64,000 nt of DNA, from positions 15,587,001 to 15,651,000 of the forward strand of contig NC_088347.1 of NCBI RefSeq assembly GCF_036884655.1. The letters are read 5' to 3'. Position 1 is the stretch's first letter. The number at the start of each line of letters is the position of its first letter. This document shows positions 12,497 through 24,189 of the stretch, piece by piece. The position numbers and the translations under genes are program-made. A model generated the notes under the pieces. That model did no database searches, was not told where the DNA came from, and worked only from the letters and a program-made list of their open reading frames with translations. The DNA is from Musa acuminata AAA Group (taxonomy: Eukaryota; Streptophyta; Magnoliopsida; Zingiberales; Musaceae).

Positions 12497-13030
12497 CCGA
12501 TCAAAGCTCCCGATAACCCAAACCCGGCCCGCCTGGCCGCAACCGTCGCCTCGAAAATGGAATCCCAACCCGAGGACCTACCCGCGGTTCCCTGGCACCG
12601 ATCGGCGGAGATCGCGGGCGCGGCCTAATCGACGAAGCCGCTGGCCCAGCGGCGCATGGAAATCCGCCGAAGGAAGGAGGAGCAATCCAGCTCTGTGGTG
12701 GGGCGGGTGTGGGAGGATGGGAATAGAAACCCTAGGTTTTTCTCGAAAGGGGGGTGGTGTGGAGGCGGAGGGAAATGGCGAGAGGAAAGAGCCGAGCGAA
12801 CGGAAGAATAAAAAAATTGATATAATAATAAAAAAGACACACTCGACCAAATTAAAAGAACAGTAGTTACTCTCTTCTTTTCGCCCTACTAATTGTTATA
12901 ATATTAGTAGTAATAATAATTAAAACCCGTTCTTATAGTGCATTACAGGAGAGAGAAATAAATTAAAAACTAAGAAGAAAAAAAAAAGGCTAGAAAATTA
13001 AATTTCGGAGCCGCCCTTCTCGTTCTGCGC
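12497..13030 (-). promoter_or_regulatory. RAPTOR 5' UTR and proximal promoter region
   Basis: Region directly upstream of the RAPTOR start. 12,497-12,800 is GC-rich with CT-rich stretches on the transcribed strand, as in a 5' leader. Beyond about 12,800 it becomes AT-rich (minus-strand TTATTATATCAATTTT at about 12,820-12,835), which could hold the core promoter. No transcription start can be fixed from sequence alone. Confidence 0.4.
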
Positions 13031-14050
13031 CCTTTTTGCCTTTTAGCTGTAATCCCGATATTCCCATAATGCCCAAAAGCATCTCAGCCGTCCAAACATG
13101 AAACGCAAGTCACGCGAGCGGGTCGGCAGGCGTCTGATGAGGGATGGAGGGTTTGGGACTTTGCTTCCTTTTTCGAGGAGAAGGCGAGGTGGGTGGACAG
13201 ACGAGAGGACGACGACGGAGACGATGATGGATTCACTCCATGGAGGATAGTTGGGAAAGGGCTCTTCCTTCGTCCCCGTGGGGAAGAAGGGGCGAGGGAG
13301 GGAAGAGCATACACAGCTCAGCAGCGTGACAGCTTGCCAGCTCAGCAAGTAGCATGCGTCCAATGAGGAATAACTGGAATGTGGCAGTGAGTTATAGGAT
13401 TTGGCCCCTCGACTTGCTCTTTAATAACCAACGTGCCCTTTCCCTCCCCAAACCGCCGCTTCTCCGCCGTCTGAGCGGAAGTGAAGCCCTCGTGGGTTGC
13501 ACCCAACGAGATGTCATGTCTTATGCCATTAATGGAGGAGGAGAGCTTTGTGAAAAAGCTCGGTTTGCGATTTCAGATAATGAGATAAGGACGTATCTAG
13601 AAACTGCATGTCTGAGTTAATTGTGTTATGAGATTGTAGAATAGAATCACATGAACAAGAGCTTGGAGATCACCAAGAATCGAGTTTGGTCGCAAATAGT
13701 ATCGCCAACAGGGGGTGGGGGGGCAAAGCTCGACGACGTGCATGCTGTGAGAACGTGTTTCTCGTTGAAGTGTCGGTGAATGGAGCCGGGTGGGTATCTC
13801 TTGGTGAGGAATGGGGACTAAAGGGTAAAAGACGCCATTGGGCACATCGTATACGGTCCTCCATCTCAAACATCCATTGATCACAACAGACTCAGCCTCT
13901 CTCGTGAGAGCTCCGTCGATCGATGATGTCCCATCTCATCCGGTGCTCAAGTTTGTTTCTATGGGGACACAGCACAACGTTAATGAATCACATCACACAC
14001 CACTACTTTGTTTCAAGCAAATTGAGGAATAGGATGATGCGTCGTATCTG
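13031..14050. other. upstream flank of RAPTOR, no supported gene
   Basis: Mixed GC-rich (13,080-13,520) and ordinary sequence. Short ORFs up to 106 codons occur on both strands, but none shows a recognisable domain or splice context. It may contain distal promoter elements. Confidence 0.4.
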
Positions 14051-17000
14051 TATGAGTCAGAAGAAAGAAAGGCATCAGGGAAACTTTATGTAATTATTTA
14101 CACGAGAGACACGAGGGAATCATGCAGATTCATCATGTACGCTTGCATGGCATTGTCTTCCCTTATAACGAGTATAAATTGCTTAAAGCCACGTTAATTT
14201 GGATGGTCTAATTATTTTACTTAACACAGATACTTAAAGTATTAATTTAGTGATAATATACTATACCAATTTGTTAAAGATTAAAATTTTAAAATCTCAT
14301 TAGATATAATTGATTAAAAGTATCAATTTATTTAGTTGATAAAAATTTTAACAAGTTTTCGTAATCCTTCGTCACTTATCTTCATAAAAACAAACTTTAC
14401 CTTGATGGCCCTATCATATAAAAAAAGTAGGTACAAAGTTATATTTGCTGCTATCAGCAATAAGTATAGTTGGGTGTACTCTGATAACTTGATCTGTATT
14501 GACTGATAAGAAAATCTTTTGGAAAACTTTAGAAAACAAAATTAACGAGCTAAACAAATATTAACATTATCTTTTTTACCAAAGTGGGAAATTAAACGTG
14601 GTTTCCACAATTAGATGTTATATTTTCTACAAGGAGAACTCTATGAAGCCTAAAAAAGGCCAAGTAGATTTGATGGATGGGACAGAATTGGTGGTTTGGG
14701 CTGCAGCCGAAAAGAAAGGTTTGTGACCAGTTTTGTTGGCTGTATTCTTTCTCTTTTTTTGCTTTCACGTTCTTGCAATCAAATAATAAAAGGGCCCACC
14801 AAACATACATGAAGAGAAGTCACAAACATTGAACCCCAACTAATTTGCTTTGGAAGACGAAACGTAGATTTGGGCATCGGCCAATTGGCCTGCCATGGTG
14901 ATGATGATCTTGGTAGTTCTTCCCCAAACAATATGGAAATTATGTGACTACAAGAGCTAGCGAGTGGAACCAACAAGCTTACGTAAATAGTATATACCTA
15001 AACTATATGACCTATAAGTAAAGGACATTATTTTTATTTCCCACGTCGTTAAATGGCAGAGTTGGATCGGAGTTTCACAGTGCAAACTATATAGTCGATG
15101 GAGTTAATTAGAAATGGTTAGATTATGTAATTTAACAGTGCAAACGAGGTGGTCGATGGAGTAGATTAGAAACGGTTAGATTAAGTAATTTAAATTATTA
15201 AGAGATTTGAGAGAGTTTTAGATGAAGATAAAGTTTGCAATGATTTATGACTTTTAGATTGAGATTAGATTTATAATTCATGTCACGTATAATGTTCTTG
15301 CATAACTTTTGATGTGATAATAAATAATATATTTTAAACATCATGAAACATCATAGATCTATACGAGAAAAAGTTAGATCCTTTGTATTCAAATCATAGT
15401 TAAGTTAAGAATTAATTTTTTTTCTTACTTATCATTGTAATTTAGAAAATCTTAATATATTTTTTTATTTGTTATTACGAGTTAGGAAATAACTATTTAG
15501 CATTCCAAATACGATGATATCATATTTATTAGTATATTAAATAAAAATAATTCATATTAAATAAATATAAAAATAAAAATAAATTTCCTTTAATTGAGGC
15601 TCAACTCCTCGGGAGGGATTTCTCTTATTTGTTTTTCATTTGTTTCTCTACCTTTCTTGAAACTAAAAGTTTTAGTTTTTATTTTAATTCTTTAAATATT
15701 GAAAGTTTTATAGTTTAAAAATATTTATCAATTTTTTAAATATCAAAATTTTTTATTGTTATATTAAAATCTATCAACTGAAGTTTTTATAATGTTCTTT
15801 GACCTCCTGCTTAAGGTTTTTATTTTTAGATTTAAATATATTAAAATTTTACATATTTTATATATTAAATATATGAAGTTTCCTAGCATTACAGCTTATC
15901 TTTAATCTTATCTGGATTAAAATTTTTGTTAGATCAAAATATGTCATCTAAAATTTTTGATATTCTTTGATCTGAAATTTAAAATATGTTATTATGAATG
16001 ATTTAAAATTTATTTGCCTAGAATATGTTGAGATTATATATGTTGAAAGTATGATTTCTAATTCTTATTGAATTTAGAAGATTATTTGTTTGTATTAAAG
16101 CTTATCCCATAATCTTATCTTTTAATATGTTATTATGTTTTTTCATTTATATAATAGTTAGTGAATATATGTTGTGGTATGAAATTAGATTGAAATTGCT
16201 CACGAACCAGGCCCAACCCATAGGTCAGGCCACAACCCACTAGCTAGGCTTAGTCAGCAGATCAGACCCAGCCTATAGGCCAGGCCCAACCCACGGGTCA
16301 AGCCCTAGCCCGTAGGGTAACCTAGCCCAACCATCATGGGCGATCACATGCGACGCACATGACCAGTCCATGGGCAAGGACTGGGCTAGTCTGGTGTGAT
16401 GCATGCCTAGTTATGTGTAATGCACGTGACCAGTATATGAGCTGGCTAGTCTAACCCGAATTATTGTTGGATTTGAGCCCAAATATTGATTGAACTAAAC
16501 TATGCTTAATTAGTCTACATCGATTTAGAGTGATTCTGAATTGATTGACTTATAGGGTTAATTTAAACAGAAGTCTTGTAGGCATTTAAAATCCAAATCA
16601 TTCGATCTTAGTATCAAAATAAAGATTTTTTTTGTCTACTTTCAAATGGAATAGGTCTTGTCTAAATCAGAGTTTATTACAAAATGTTATGACCGAAACA
16701 TTGCATAGAGGTCAGATTACCGAAAAATTACAGATTCATAGCTTTATATCAAAACAAAAGAAGTCTGGTTCAAAGTTGAAATCTTTCAAATTTTACAGAA
16801 TAAAAATGGAAAGAGAGATTAAGATTACTGTGGAATGGGGTTAGAACACTTGCCTTGAAAGTATTTGAATCCCAAATGTGGAAAAATTGATGAAAAACCT
16901 CAAGCTCTTCTTCTTCTTCTTTTTCTTCTTTTCTCAAACTCACGTTGGCTGCAACTCTTCAGGTTTGTTTTCTTTAACCTTTCATCTAATTATTTAGGTT

Positions 17001-17302
17001 TTGGCTAATGCAAAAGTTGCAAGGTGTCATGCATGTATAAAAGGGGCTAGGTGTCATCTTTAGAGCAAAGATAAGTGGCACCAACCTTAGGTTAGCTAGT
17101 GAAACATGTCCACTATATGTTTTTTTTTTTTTAACTTAAATCTGAATCTTTCATAAATTATATCAAACTTCTAATATTTACTCTTAAGTCCCTAGCCATA
17201 AACTTTTAATATAATATCATTGAATATAAAATAATTTTTAAATAATCCTTATTTTTATAAATAAACCTTTTACTAAATTTTAAAAAATGGGGGATGTTAC
17301 AG
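14051..17302. other. AT-rich intergenic sequence
   Basis: No supported gene. It contains a 58-bp tandem duplication (15,078-15,193). 16,200-16,460 has degenerate repeats of an AGGCCCAACCCA-type word. The end around 17,281-17,297 (AATGGGGGATGTTACA) resembles the boundary of a Ty3/gypsy LTR, so 16.4-17.3 kb may be a decayed gypsy LTR; that is inference. The sequence abuts element D at about 17,303. Confidence 0.4.
15078..15193. repeat. 58-bp tandem duplication
   Basis: Two adjacent copies, each opening CAGTGCAAAC and closing TAATTTAA, with GTCGATGGAGT and GGTTAGATTA in both. They differ at several positions. Confidence 0.85.
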
Positions 17303-18016
17303 AACTACCCTTCTTTTTTGGTTTACAAATCAAACAACTTAATGATGGTATTTTTCTTAGTTAAATAAAATATGTATTAGACTTATTAAAATGATTTAAT
17401 ACGGATAGTTCAAAGGCTATCAATACTCCTATGAGTACCGCCACTAAATTAGACATTGACGAAAGTGGAGAAAACTTTGCTAAAAAAGCTTATAGGGGCA
17501 TGATAGGGTAGTTTACTATACCTCACCGCAACTAGACTAGACATCATGTTTAGCATAGGACTTTATTCTAAGTTTAAATCTAATCCTAAGATATCTCATC
17601 TTAAAGTAGTTAAAAGAATTCTTAAATATCTTAAAGGAACCACTAATCTAGGATTACGGTATCCAAAATATGAAAACTTCGAATTGATTGCTTATGCTGA
17701 TGTGGATTTTGATGGATGTAGATTAGATAGAAAAATCATATCCGGAATATGTCAATTCTTAGGTCATGCACTTGTTTCTTGGTCTTCCAAGAAACAAAAC
17801 TCGGTTACACTATCTACAACTGAAGCCGAATACATAGCTGTGAGTGCATGTTGTACACGAGTTGTGTAGATGAAAAACACTTTAGAGGATTATAAGATTC
17901 ACCTTAAGAACATTCCCATAAAATATGATAACACAAGTGTATATGTTTAACAAAAAATCTCATGCAACACTCTAGAACTAAACATATTGATATTAGGTAT
18001 CATTTTACATGAGATC
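17303..18016 (+). pseudogene. element D: Ty1/copia (Sirevirus-like) pol fragment, RT end to RNase H
   Basis: Decayed 3' part of a copia polyprotein, clearly related to that of element A (25,740-26,440). Visible pieces are FFGLQIKQLNDGIF, AINTPMSTATKLD, and the RNase H stretch with AYADVDFDGC, DRKIISGICQFLG and LSTTEAEYIA (17,546-17,869). It carries stops and at least one frameshift. It stops in the middle of the RNase H tail at 18,016, where element E is inserted; the missing tail resumes at 32,234. The left end is a breakpoint, since no gag, protease or integrase precedes it. Confidence 0.85.
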
Positions 18017-19033
18017 TATTGAATCTCGGATTTTGATGATGAAGTCAATTGTCATTTGGTTATCTAATCTGTATGTTGAGATAAGTGTGCAGGATTAACT
18101 ACGTTGGTAGTAAGACATGCAGCAGGTGTTAAGCCGAAGTCAAGACCAAGATCACGTTGGGGGTTCGAGAGTTAATCGAAAGTCCGGACGGTTGTCGGAG
18201 ATTATGAGGGAATAATCTAAGAAGTCCAGGAGCTTGCCAAAGAAGCTCATCAGAACTCGCCAAGAGGATCGTCGCAAGTCCAGGAGTTTGCCGGGAGTCC
18301 GCCGGAGCATCGTGGAGGGCTCGCCGGAAGCTCGCTGGAAGAATCGATTGACATACTGGAACACGATCTACAGTATTGATGTTTTAATTGTCATAGTTAG
18401 CATGTAGATTAAGTTAAGATTGGGAGGTGATCCCATTACCTTAATCCGGGGCAAATTGGGCCGAATGGATCAGCCCATTTGAACCCAGAATTCCTAGCCG
18501 GCGGTGGCACTGCCCAGGAGACTCGATCTCCCAGGAGTTCTGGGCGGTAGTACTGCCCCTGTCAAGCGGTGGTGCCGCCGGCAGTTATTATTGCCAGCGG
18601 TGGTACTGCCCTTGTCAGGCGATGGTATTGCTTGAGCTCGGTCTCCGAGAAATGTCAAGTGATAGTACTACCTAGACTGAGCAGTAGTACCGCTCAGTGA
18701 TAGATGACAGGCGGTAGTACCGCCCAGTTATGGCAGTGGTATCGCCAGGATCCCGAAAATCCGGGAATGGACACTTTTGAGCTCCGAATTCAAACTGATT
18801 GGGGCCTATATAATCCCTACCCTTTCCTGCAAGAAAGAAAACCAAAAGCTTGCTTTTATTCTGAGTATTTGAGAGCTTAAAAGTGTTGTAAAAGGCTAGA
18901 GTTCCTCTTCCTCTTTTCTTTCTAGGTCTTGATCATTCAAGAGAGGATTGAAAACTTCTAAGGGTTATCTCCTAAGCCTGTCAAAAGGAGAAAAGCTGTA
19001 AAAGGGTGGTTGGCCTTCGCCTATTGAAGGAAG
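18017..19033 (+). mobile_element. element E: 5' LTR, left part
   Basis: Begins TATTGAATCTCGG (TG start mutated to TA) right after AGATC at 18,012-18,016, which matches AGATT following the 3' LTR at 32,234. It aligns throughout with the 3' LTR at 30,895. It contains the CpG-rich GTCGGA/GCCGGA words and several GGCGGTGGTACCGCC-like modules (18,500-18,750). It is cut at 19,033 by element B, which removed or displaced roughly the last 290 bp. Confidence 0.88.
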
Positions 19034-20645
19034 TGTTAGGATCAGAGTGGCACTAAGAGGGGGGGGGGTGAATTAATATAGCGGATTAAAACGTTGGTTT
19101 TGGAAAATCTTTCATACGATAAAAACCGAACTCGGAATTGCTTAACTTGAAAGTGTGTTCGTAAAGGTGTGCAGCAAAAGTAATGAGGAAGTAAAGTACG
19201 TATGAAGGTTTGTAGTAAGGTAAATAGCAATAAGTAAATGCAAACCAAAGAACACGCCAATTTTATAGTGGTTCGGTCAAATGACCTACATCCACTTACA
19301 AAGCCTTCTTCGATGAGGCTCCCAACTTCCACTAACAAATCACTTTGAAGGGGAAGGACAAATACCCCTCTTACAACCTTTTACAAGTGGTTCACACTTT
19401 TACAGATTTTCAAAGAGAATGAGGGAGGTGAAAACTTAAACTATTGAAAACAAGACTTGATAAAGACTTGGCTAAGGCTTTATCTCAATCTCTAACTTCT
19501 CAAAGGTTGTATTCTCTGCTGAGAATTGAGGGGTATTTATAGGCCCCAAGAGGATTCAAATTTGGGCTCCAAATTTTGAATTCTCTTGGGCTTCCGAGGC
19601 TGGCGGTGCCACCGACTGTCAATTTCAACATTGACAGAGTTCTAGCGGTGGCACCGTCGGAACTCTCGGGTTCTAGGTGGTGCCATCGCCCAGTCCGATA
19701 GTACCACCGCTTGATACTTTAGGCTATGGGTGGTGCCACCGCCTAGTCTGGCGGTGCCACCGCCTACACTATTTTAGCTCACTAGTTGGGCTCCAAATTG
19801 GCCCAAACTAGTCCGAACTCGGGCCCAATTAGCCCCTAACCAGGTTATAGGATTAACCCTTAATCCTAACCCTAATTACATGCAAACTATGAGCTTAAGA
19901 GATAGTCCTAAGCAAGTTTTTAACCAGCAAATTTGAGTTTCCTTTCGGCGAGCTTTTCGGTGAACTTTTGGCGGACTTCCGATACACCCTCGGATTTCTT
20001 CCGGCGGACTCCCAACAGGCTCCTAGTCTTGTGGCGAGTTCAGCGAGTAGCCAAGCCTTTTCAGTGATCTCCGTAAACCTCCAAAGATCTCTTCGGCGGA
20101 CTTCCGAAAACTATGACAAGTCCCCGATTTTTTCTCGGTTGGTTCCGACAACATCTTCGACGAATCTTCGGACTCTTGAACACCCATCGAACTTGAATCC
20201 GGTAGACTTACTTTATGTCTTCAAGCTTTCGTAGTTAATACTGCATACTTAAAATAAAACTTTGATCGAGATAATTAATACAAAGCCATAATTAAGTTAT
20301 CCGGCATGTCATTGGTCCTATGATGCTTCGTCCGATTCTTCGGCTCATCGTCCTCTCTTGCGGCATATTGCCCAATCGGCCAGTTGACTCCGCAACTCCA
20401 ATATCCTTGGTGCAATACCTGCTCTTCTTAGCCCGATGCCCGAATCCACAGCCCGAAGTCTTCTATTGATACGTCGACCGATCCGTCGGCCTGACGTCCA
20501 ATCTTTTGACATGTTCCTCCGGCACAACATGATTTTCCTGCTTTAATTGTCTCATCTTGATCGAAGCATCCTACGTCACTCAAAACGCAGATTAAATCAT
20601 AAACACATATCAAGTGGTTTCATCATCAAAATATGAGATTCAATA
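19034..20645 (-). mobile_element. element B: Sirevirus-type 3' LTR, reverse orientation
   Basis: 1.6 kb reading on the minus strand from TATTGAATCTCAT (20,645) to GATCCTAACA (19,034). It carries the features shared by the LTR family here: ATTTTGATGATGAAACC near the start, CpG-rich GGAAGTCCGCC words, GGCGGTGGCACCGCC-like palindromic modules (19,600-19,770), a TATAAATACCCC promoter-like site (about 19,530-19,545 on the minus strand), and a C tract (10 bases here) just before the end. It is inserted in element E's 5' LTR. Confidence 0.88.
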
Positions 20646-20731
20646 ATCTCCCCCTTTTTTATGGTGACAACCACTTGATGACAGAGTTAACCTTAACTCC
20701 TGGAGTTTAAACAAACTCTCCCTATCAATAT
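20646..20731 (-). promoter_or_regulatory. element B: polypurine tract and last internal bases
   Basis: On the minus strand AAAAAAGGGGGAGAT directly precedes the LTR, as a polypurine tract should. The preceding ~70 bases match the corresponding part of element L at 63,060-63,135 (GGGGGAGTTTGTTTAAACTCC type). The internal region is cut by the insertion of element A at 20,732. Confidence 0.8.
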
Positions 20732-21904
20732 TGTTGAATCTCGGATTTTGATGATAAAATCAATTGATGGGTTAATTGATCTAATCCATATTATTAAGTT
20801 AAGTGTGCAGGATTAACTATGATAACCAGAAAATACAAAGCAAGAATACCGGAGTCATGTTCAATAGACGTTTAAGAGTCCGAAGAATCGTCAGAGATAC
20901 TACCGGAACCAACCGAGAAGAAATCGGGAACCTGTCGAAATTTTCGAAAGTTCGCCGAAGAGATCGTCGGAGGTTCATGGAGATCACCGAGAAGGCTTGG
21001 CTACTCGTTAAAGTCATCATAAGATCGGGAGCTTGCTGGGAGTCCGTCGGAAGAAGTTCGTTGGAAAGCTCGCCGGAACAAGACTCGACGTTCGCGGTTG
21101 AAAACTTGCTTAGGATGTTTTTAGTTATGTAGTTCACTTGTAATTAGGATTAGGATTAAGAGATAATCCTATATCCTGGTTAGGGGCCAACTGGGCCAAA
21201 ATTAGACTTGGTTTGGGCTAAATTTGAAGCCCAACTAGTGAACCGAAGGGTTTGGCGGTGGCACCGCCCAGCACTATCAGTGTCTGACACTGACAGGCGG
21301 TGGCACCGTCAGCATCGGGAACACAAAGAGAATTCAAATTTTGGAGCCCAAATTTGAATCCTCTTGAGACCTATAAATACCCCTCAAATCTCAGCTGAGA
21401 TTACAACTTTTTGAGAAGCAATTGATTGAGAGAAAGGTCTTAGAAAAGTCTTTGCTAGTCTTGTTTTCAATTTGCTAGTGTTCACCTTCTTCTTTCTTGT
21501 TGAAAATCTGTAAGAGAGTGAACCGCTTGTAAAAGGTTATAAGAGGGGTATTTACCCTTCCCCTTCAAGAGATTTGCTAGTGGAAGGTGGGAGCCTCATC
21601 GAAGAGGGGCCTCGCAAGTGGATGTAGGTCATTTGACCGAACCACTATAAAATCGACGTGATCTCAGGTTTGCATTTACTTATTGTCATTTATATTACTG
21701 CAAACCATTTGCACTTTAATGCTCTACTTCTTTATCTCTGTCTTACTTATCCCTTCAAGTTAGAACGCAATCGAAACAGTTTCAAACGAAAACGTTGCTT
21801 TTATCGTACGAAGTTTCCGAAAGTGTTTAAATCGTCAAAAGTTTATCGTACTTTACCGCTGCACTAATTCACCCCCCCCTCTTAGTGCCGCTCCGATCCT
21901 AAGA
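20732..21904 (+). repeat. element A 5' LTR
   Basis: 1,173 bp from TGTTGAATCTCGG to GATCCTAAGA (final CA mutated to GA). TATAAATA at 21,372-21,379 is the likely core promoter. Two GGCGGTGGCACCG modules flank a GTGTCTGACAC inverted repeat (21,252-21,313). A C8 tract at about 21,872-21,879 precedes CTCTTAGTGCC near the end. The opening 300 bp are rich in CpG (TCGTCGGA, GCCGGA). Confidence 0.92.
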
Positions 21905-21905
21905 A

Positions 21906-21918
21906 TTGGTATCAAAGC
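21906..21918 (+). promoter_or_regulatory. element A primer-binding site
   Basis: TTGGTATCAAAGC starts 1-2 bp after the LTR. It differs from the usual initiator-Met tRNA complement TGGTATCAGAGC at one base. Confidence 0.85.
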
Positions 21919-21956
21919 TAGGCTCACTCTCATATTTGGTTTGATACCCAAGACAG

Positions 21957-23569
21957 ATGGCTTACTCCGGCATACATGAGGGTCATTCTATCACACGTCC
22001 ACCCTTATTTAATGGGTCGGATTATACTTATTGGAAGACTCGTATGAGGATCTTCCTCATTTCCATAGATTTCGAGCTTTGGACTATTGTTGAAAACGGA
22101 TTTCAAAAATCTTCTCTTCCGATGAGCGAATGGAATGAATCGGAGAAGAAGGTTTTTGCTTTAAACGCAAAGGCTATGAATGCCTTGTTTTGTGCACTAG
22201 ACAAAAATGAATTTAATCGTGTTTCAATTTGTGATTTGACTTTTGATATTTGGAGAATTCTTGAGGTCACTCATGAAGGCACTAGCCGAGTGAAAGAGTC
22301 CAAAATCAACATCCTTGTGCACTCTTACAAACTTTTCCGAATGAAACCAAGTGAGTCCATCGGAGACATGTACACCCGATTTACGGATGTCATCAATGGA
22401 CTCAAAGCTCTTGGTAAAGATTTTACTAACTTTGAACTAGTAACTAAAATCTTAAGATCCCTCCCTAAAAGTTGGGATCCAAAAGTTACGGCAATTCAAG
22501 AGGCTAAAGACCTTAAAACATTCCCTATTGAATAACTTATTGGGTCTCTAATGACCTACGAAATGACATATCAAGCTCATGATGAGCTCGAGAACCCCCT
22601 TCCAAAGAACAAGAAGGATATGACACTCATATCACAAGAAGAACACTTGAAAGGAACATCAAGTGATGAGGACAGTGACAATGATATTGCACTTTTGACT
22701 CAAAAATTTAAAAAATATTTAAGAAAGAACAAATTTAGAAATAATACAAAAAATAAATTTGAACACAAGAAGGACCAAGTGATTTGCTATGAGTGCAAAA
22801 AATCGGGACACTACAAGAACGATTGTCCTCAAGCCAAAAAGAGAACATCAAAGAAGAAGGTGCTCAAGGCAACGTGGGATGATTCAAGCGCGTCTGAAGT
22901 AGAGGAGTCCAACACCGAGCAAGTTGCTCATTATGCCCTAATGGCCATCAGAGAAGAGGTAACAGATTTAATTGATGCAGATTTTCCTTATCATGAATTA
23001 TTAAATGCTTTCCATGAGTTATTTGATGAATGTAAGACACTTAGTAGAAAATACAAATTGCTAAAAAAGGAGCATGATAGTCTCACTTGTGATATCGATA
23101 AATTAAAAACTGATTATCATGATAGTTTAGCTCCATGTATAAAATGCCATGATCTAGAATCTCTCCAATAGGAGAACTTGCTACTTAAGGACACCTTGAA
23201 AAAATTCGAGGTTGGTAGCAAATCTTTGAACATGATCTTTACAAATAAGGGTCACGTTCCTAAAAGAAGTGGAATCAGATTTGTGAGAAGTTCTCACCAA
23301 AATCCAACCACCTTCATTAAAGGCCTCGTCTTACATGTTCGGCACCAAAGCAATTGCAACTTTTGTTGCATATATGGACATAAAACTTATAAATGTCCAT
23401 TCAAGAAAATTAGTCCGAACAAACTAATTTGGGTTCCTAAAGGAACCATGATCAATTCTATGCAATATGATGAACAAGTTAAATCAGTTTTAAGACACCC
23501 AAAAGAAAATGGGTACCTAAAAATAATCTCTTCTTGTAGAAACATACACCATCACAAGCTAGGAGCAAG
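21957..23569 (+). pseudogene. element A gag (capsid-nucleocapsid)
   Basis: One frame from ATG 21,957 to about 23,569, interrupted by TAA at 22,533 and TAG at 23,169. The first ~190 residues are the copia gag domain (PPLFNGSDYTYWKTRM, then LFCALDKNEFNRVS and KPSESIGDMYTRF). A CCHC zinc knuckle, CYECKKSGHYKNDC, follows at about 22,785-22,830, and a second CNFCCIYGHKTYKC at about 23,358. The long gag with a coiled, acidic C-terminal part is usual for Sireviruses. A one-base loss near 23,570 shifts into the protease frame. Confidence 0.9.
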
Positions 23570-24189
23570 AGATGGTATCTAGATAGTGGATGCTCAAGAC
23601 ATATGACTGGAGATCCATCTCATTTCTCTATGCTCACTAGCAAATAAGAAGGGTACGTCACCTTCGGAGATAACAACCAAGGCAAAATCATTGGCAAGGG
23701 AACCATAGGTAACAAATTAAAATTTTCTATTGATGATGTCTTACTAGTTGATGGATTGAAACATAATCTCTTGAGTGTTAGTCAATTATGCGATAAAGGT
23801 TATATCGTTAGATTTGAATCAAATGTGTGTATTATTAAAAAACCAAACCATAACATAATTATGATTGCATTAAAATAAAATAATGTCTACACCATCAACC
23901 TTGATGAACTAAGTAATGAAATGTGCTTCTCCACTTTCAATGATGATGCTTGGCTTTGGCATAGGAGACTAGGCCATGCAAGCATGAAACTAATATCTAA
24001 GATCTCATCTAGAGAATTAGTGCGAGGAATTCTAAATATAAAGTTTATTAAGGATAAAGTATGCGATGCATGTCAACTAGGTAAACAAATAAAAACTAGT
24101 TTCAAACCAAAAACTCAAATTAGTACCACTAGACCATTACAATTGATTCATTTGGACTTATTTGGACCAATTGACATGACAAGTCTAGA
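23570..24189 (+). pseudogene. element A protease and integrase N-terminal part
   Basis: The frame opens RWYLDSGCSRHMTGD, with the aspartic protease DSG motif. Next come LLSVSQLCDKGY and the GAG pre-integrase/HHCC zinc finger (H...RRLGHA...CDACQLGK), then LHLDLFGPI with the first catalytic Asp of integrase. TAA stops are at 23,645 and 23,876. A frameshift lies at about 24,180-24,190, after which integrase continues in another frame. Confidence 0.9.

Noticed and set aside
12198..12866. 222-codon plus-strand ORF across RAPTOR exon 1
   Set aside because: Antisense shadow of a GC-rich exon whose minus-strand frame matches the RAPTOR N terminus.
13354..13620. 88-codon plus-strand ORF upstream of RAPTOR
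   Set aside because: No recognisable domain, and overlapping ORFs of similar size occur on the other strand nearby; not enough to call a gene.
18480..18760. GC-rich repeated palindromes viewed as a CRISPR-like array or terminators
   Set aside because: They are LTR modules found at matching places in all related LTRs, lack regular unique spacers, and lie in a plant genome.
20817..21137. Arg/Ser-rich ORFs of about 100 codons near LTR starts (also at 27,601, 30,982, 42,302 and 54,489)
   Set aside because: They are shadows of the CpG-rich LTR opening and appear in both orientations in every LTR; no coding signal.
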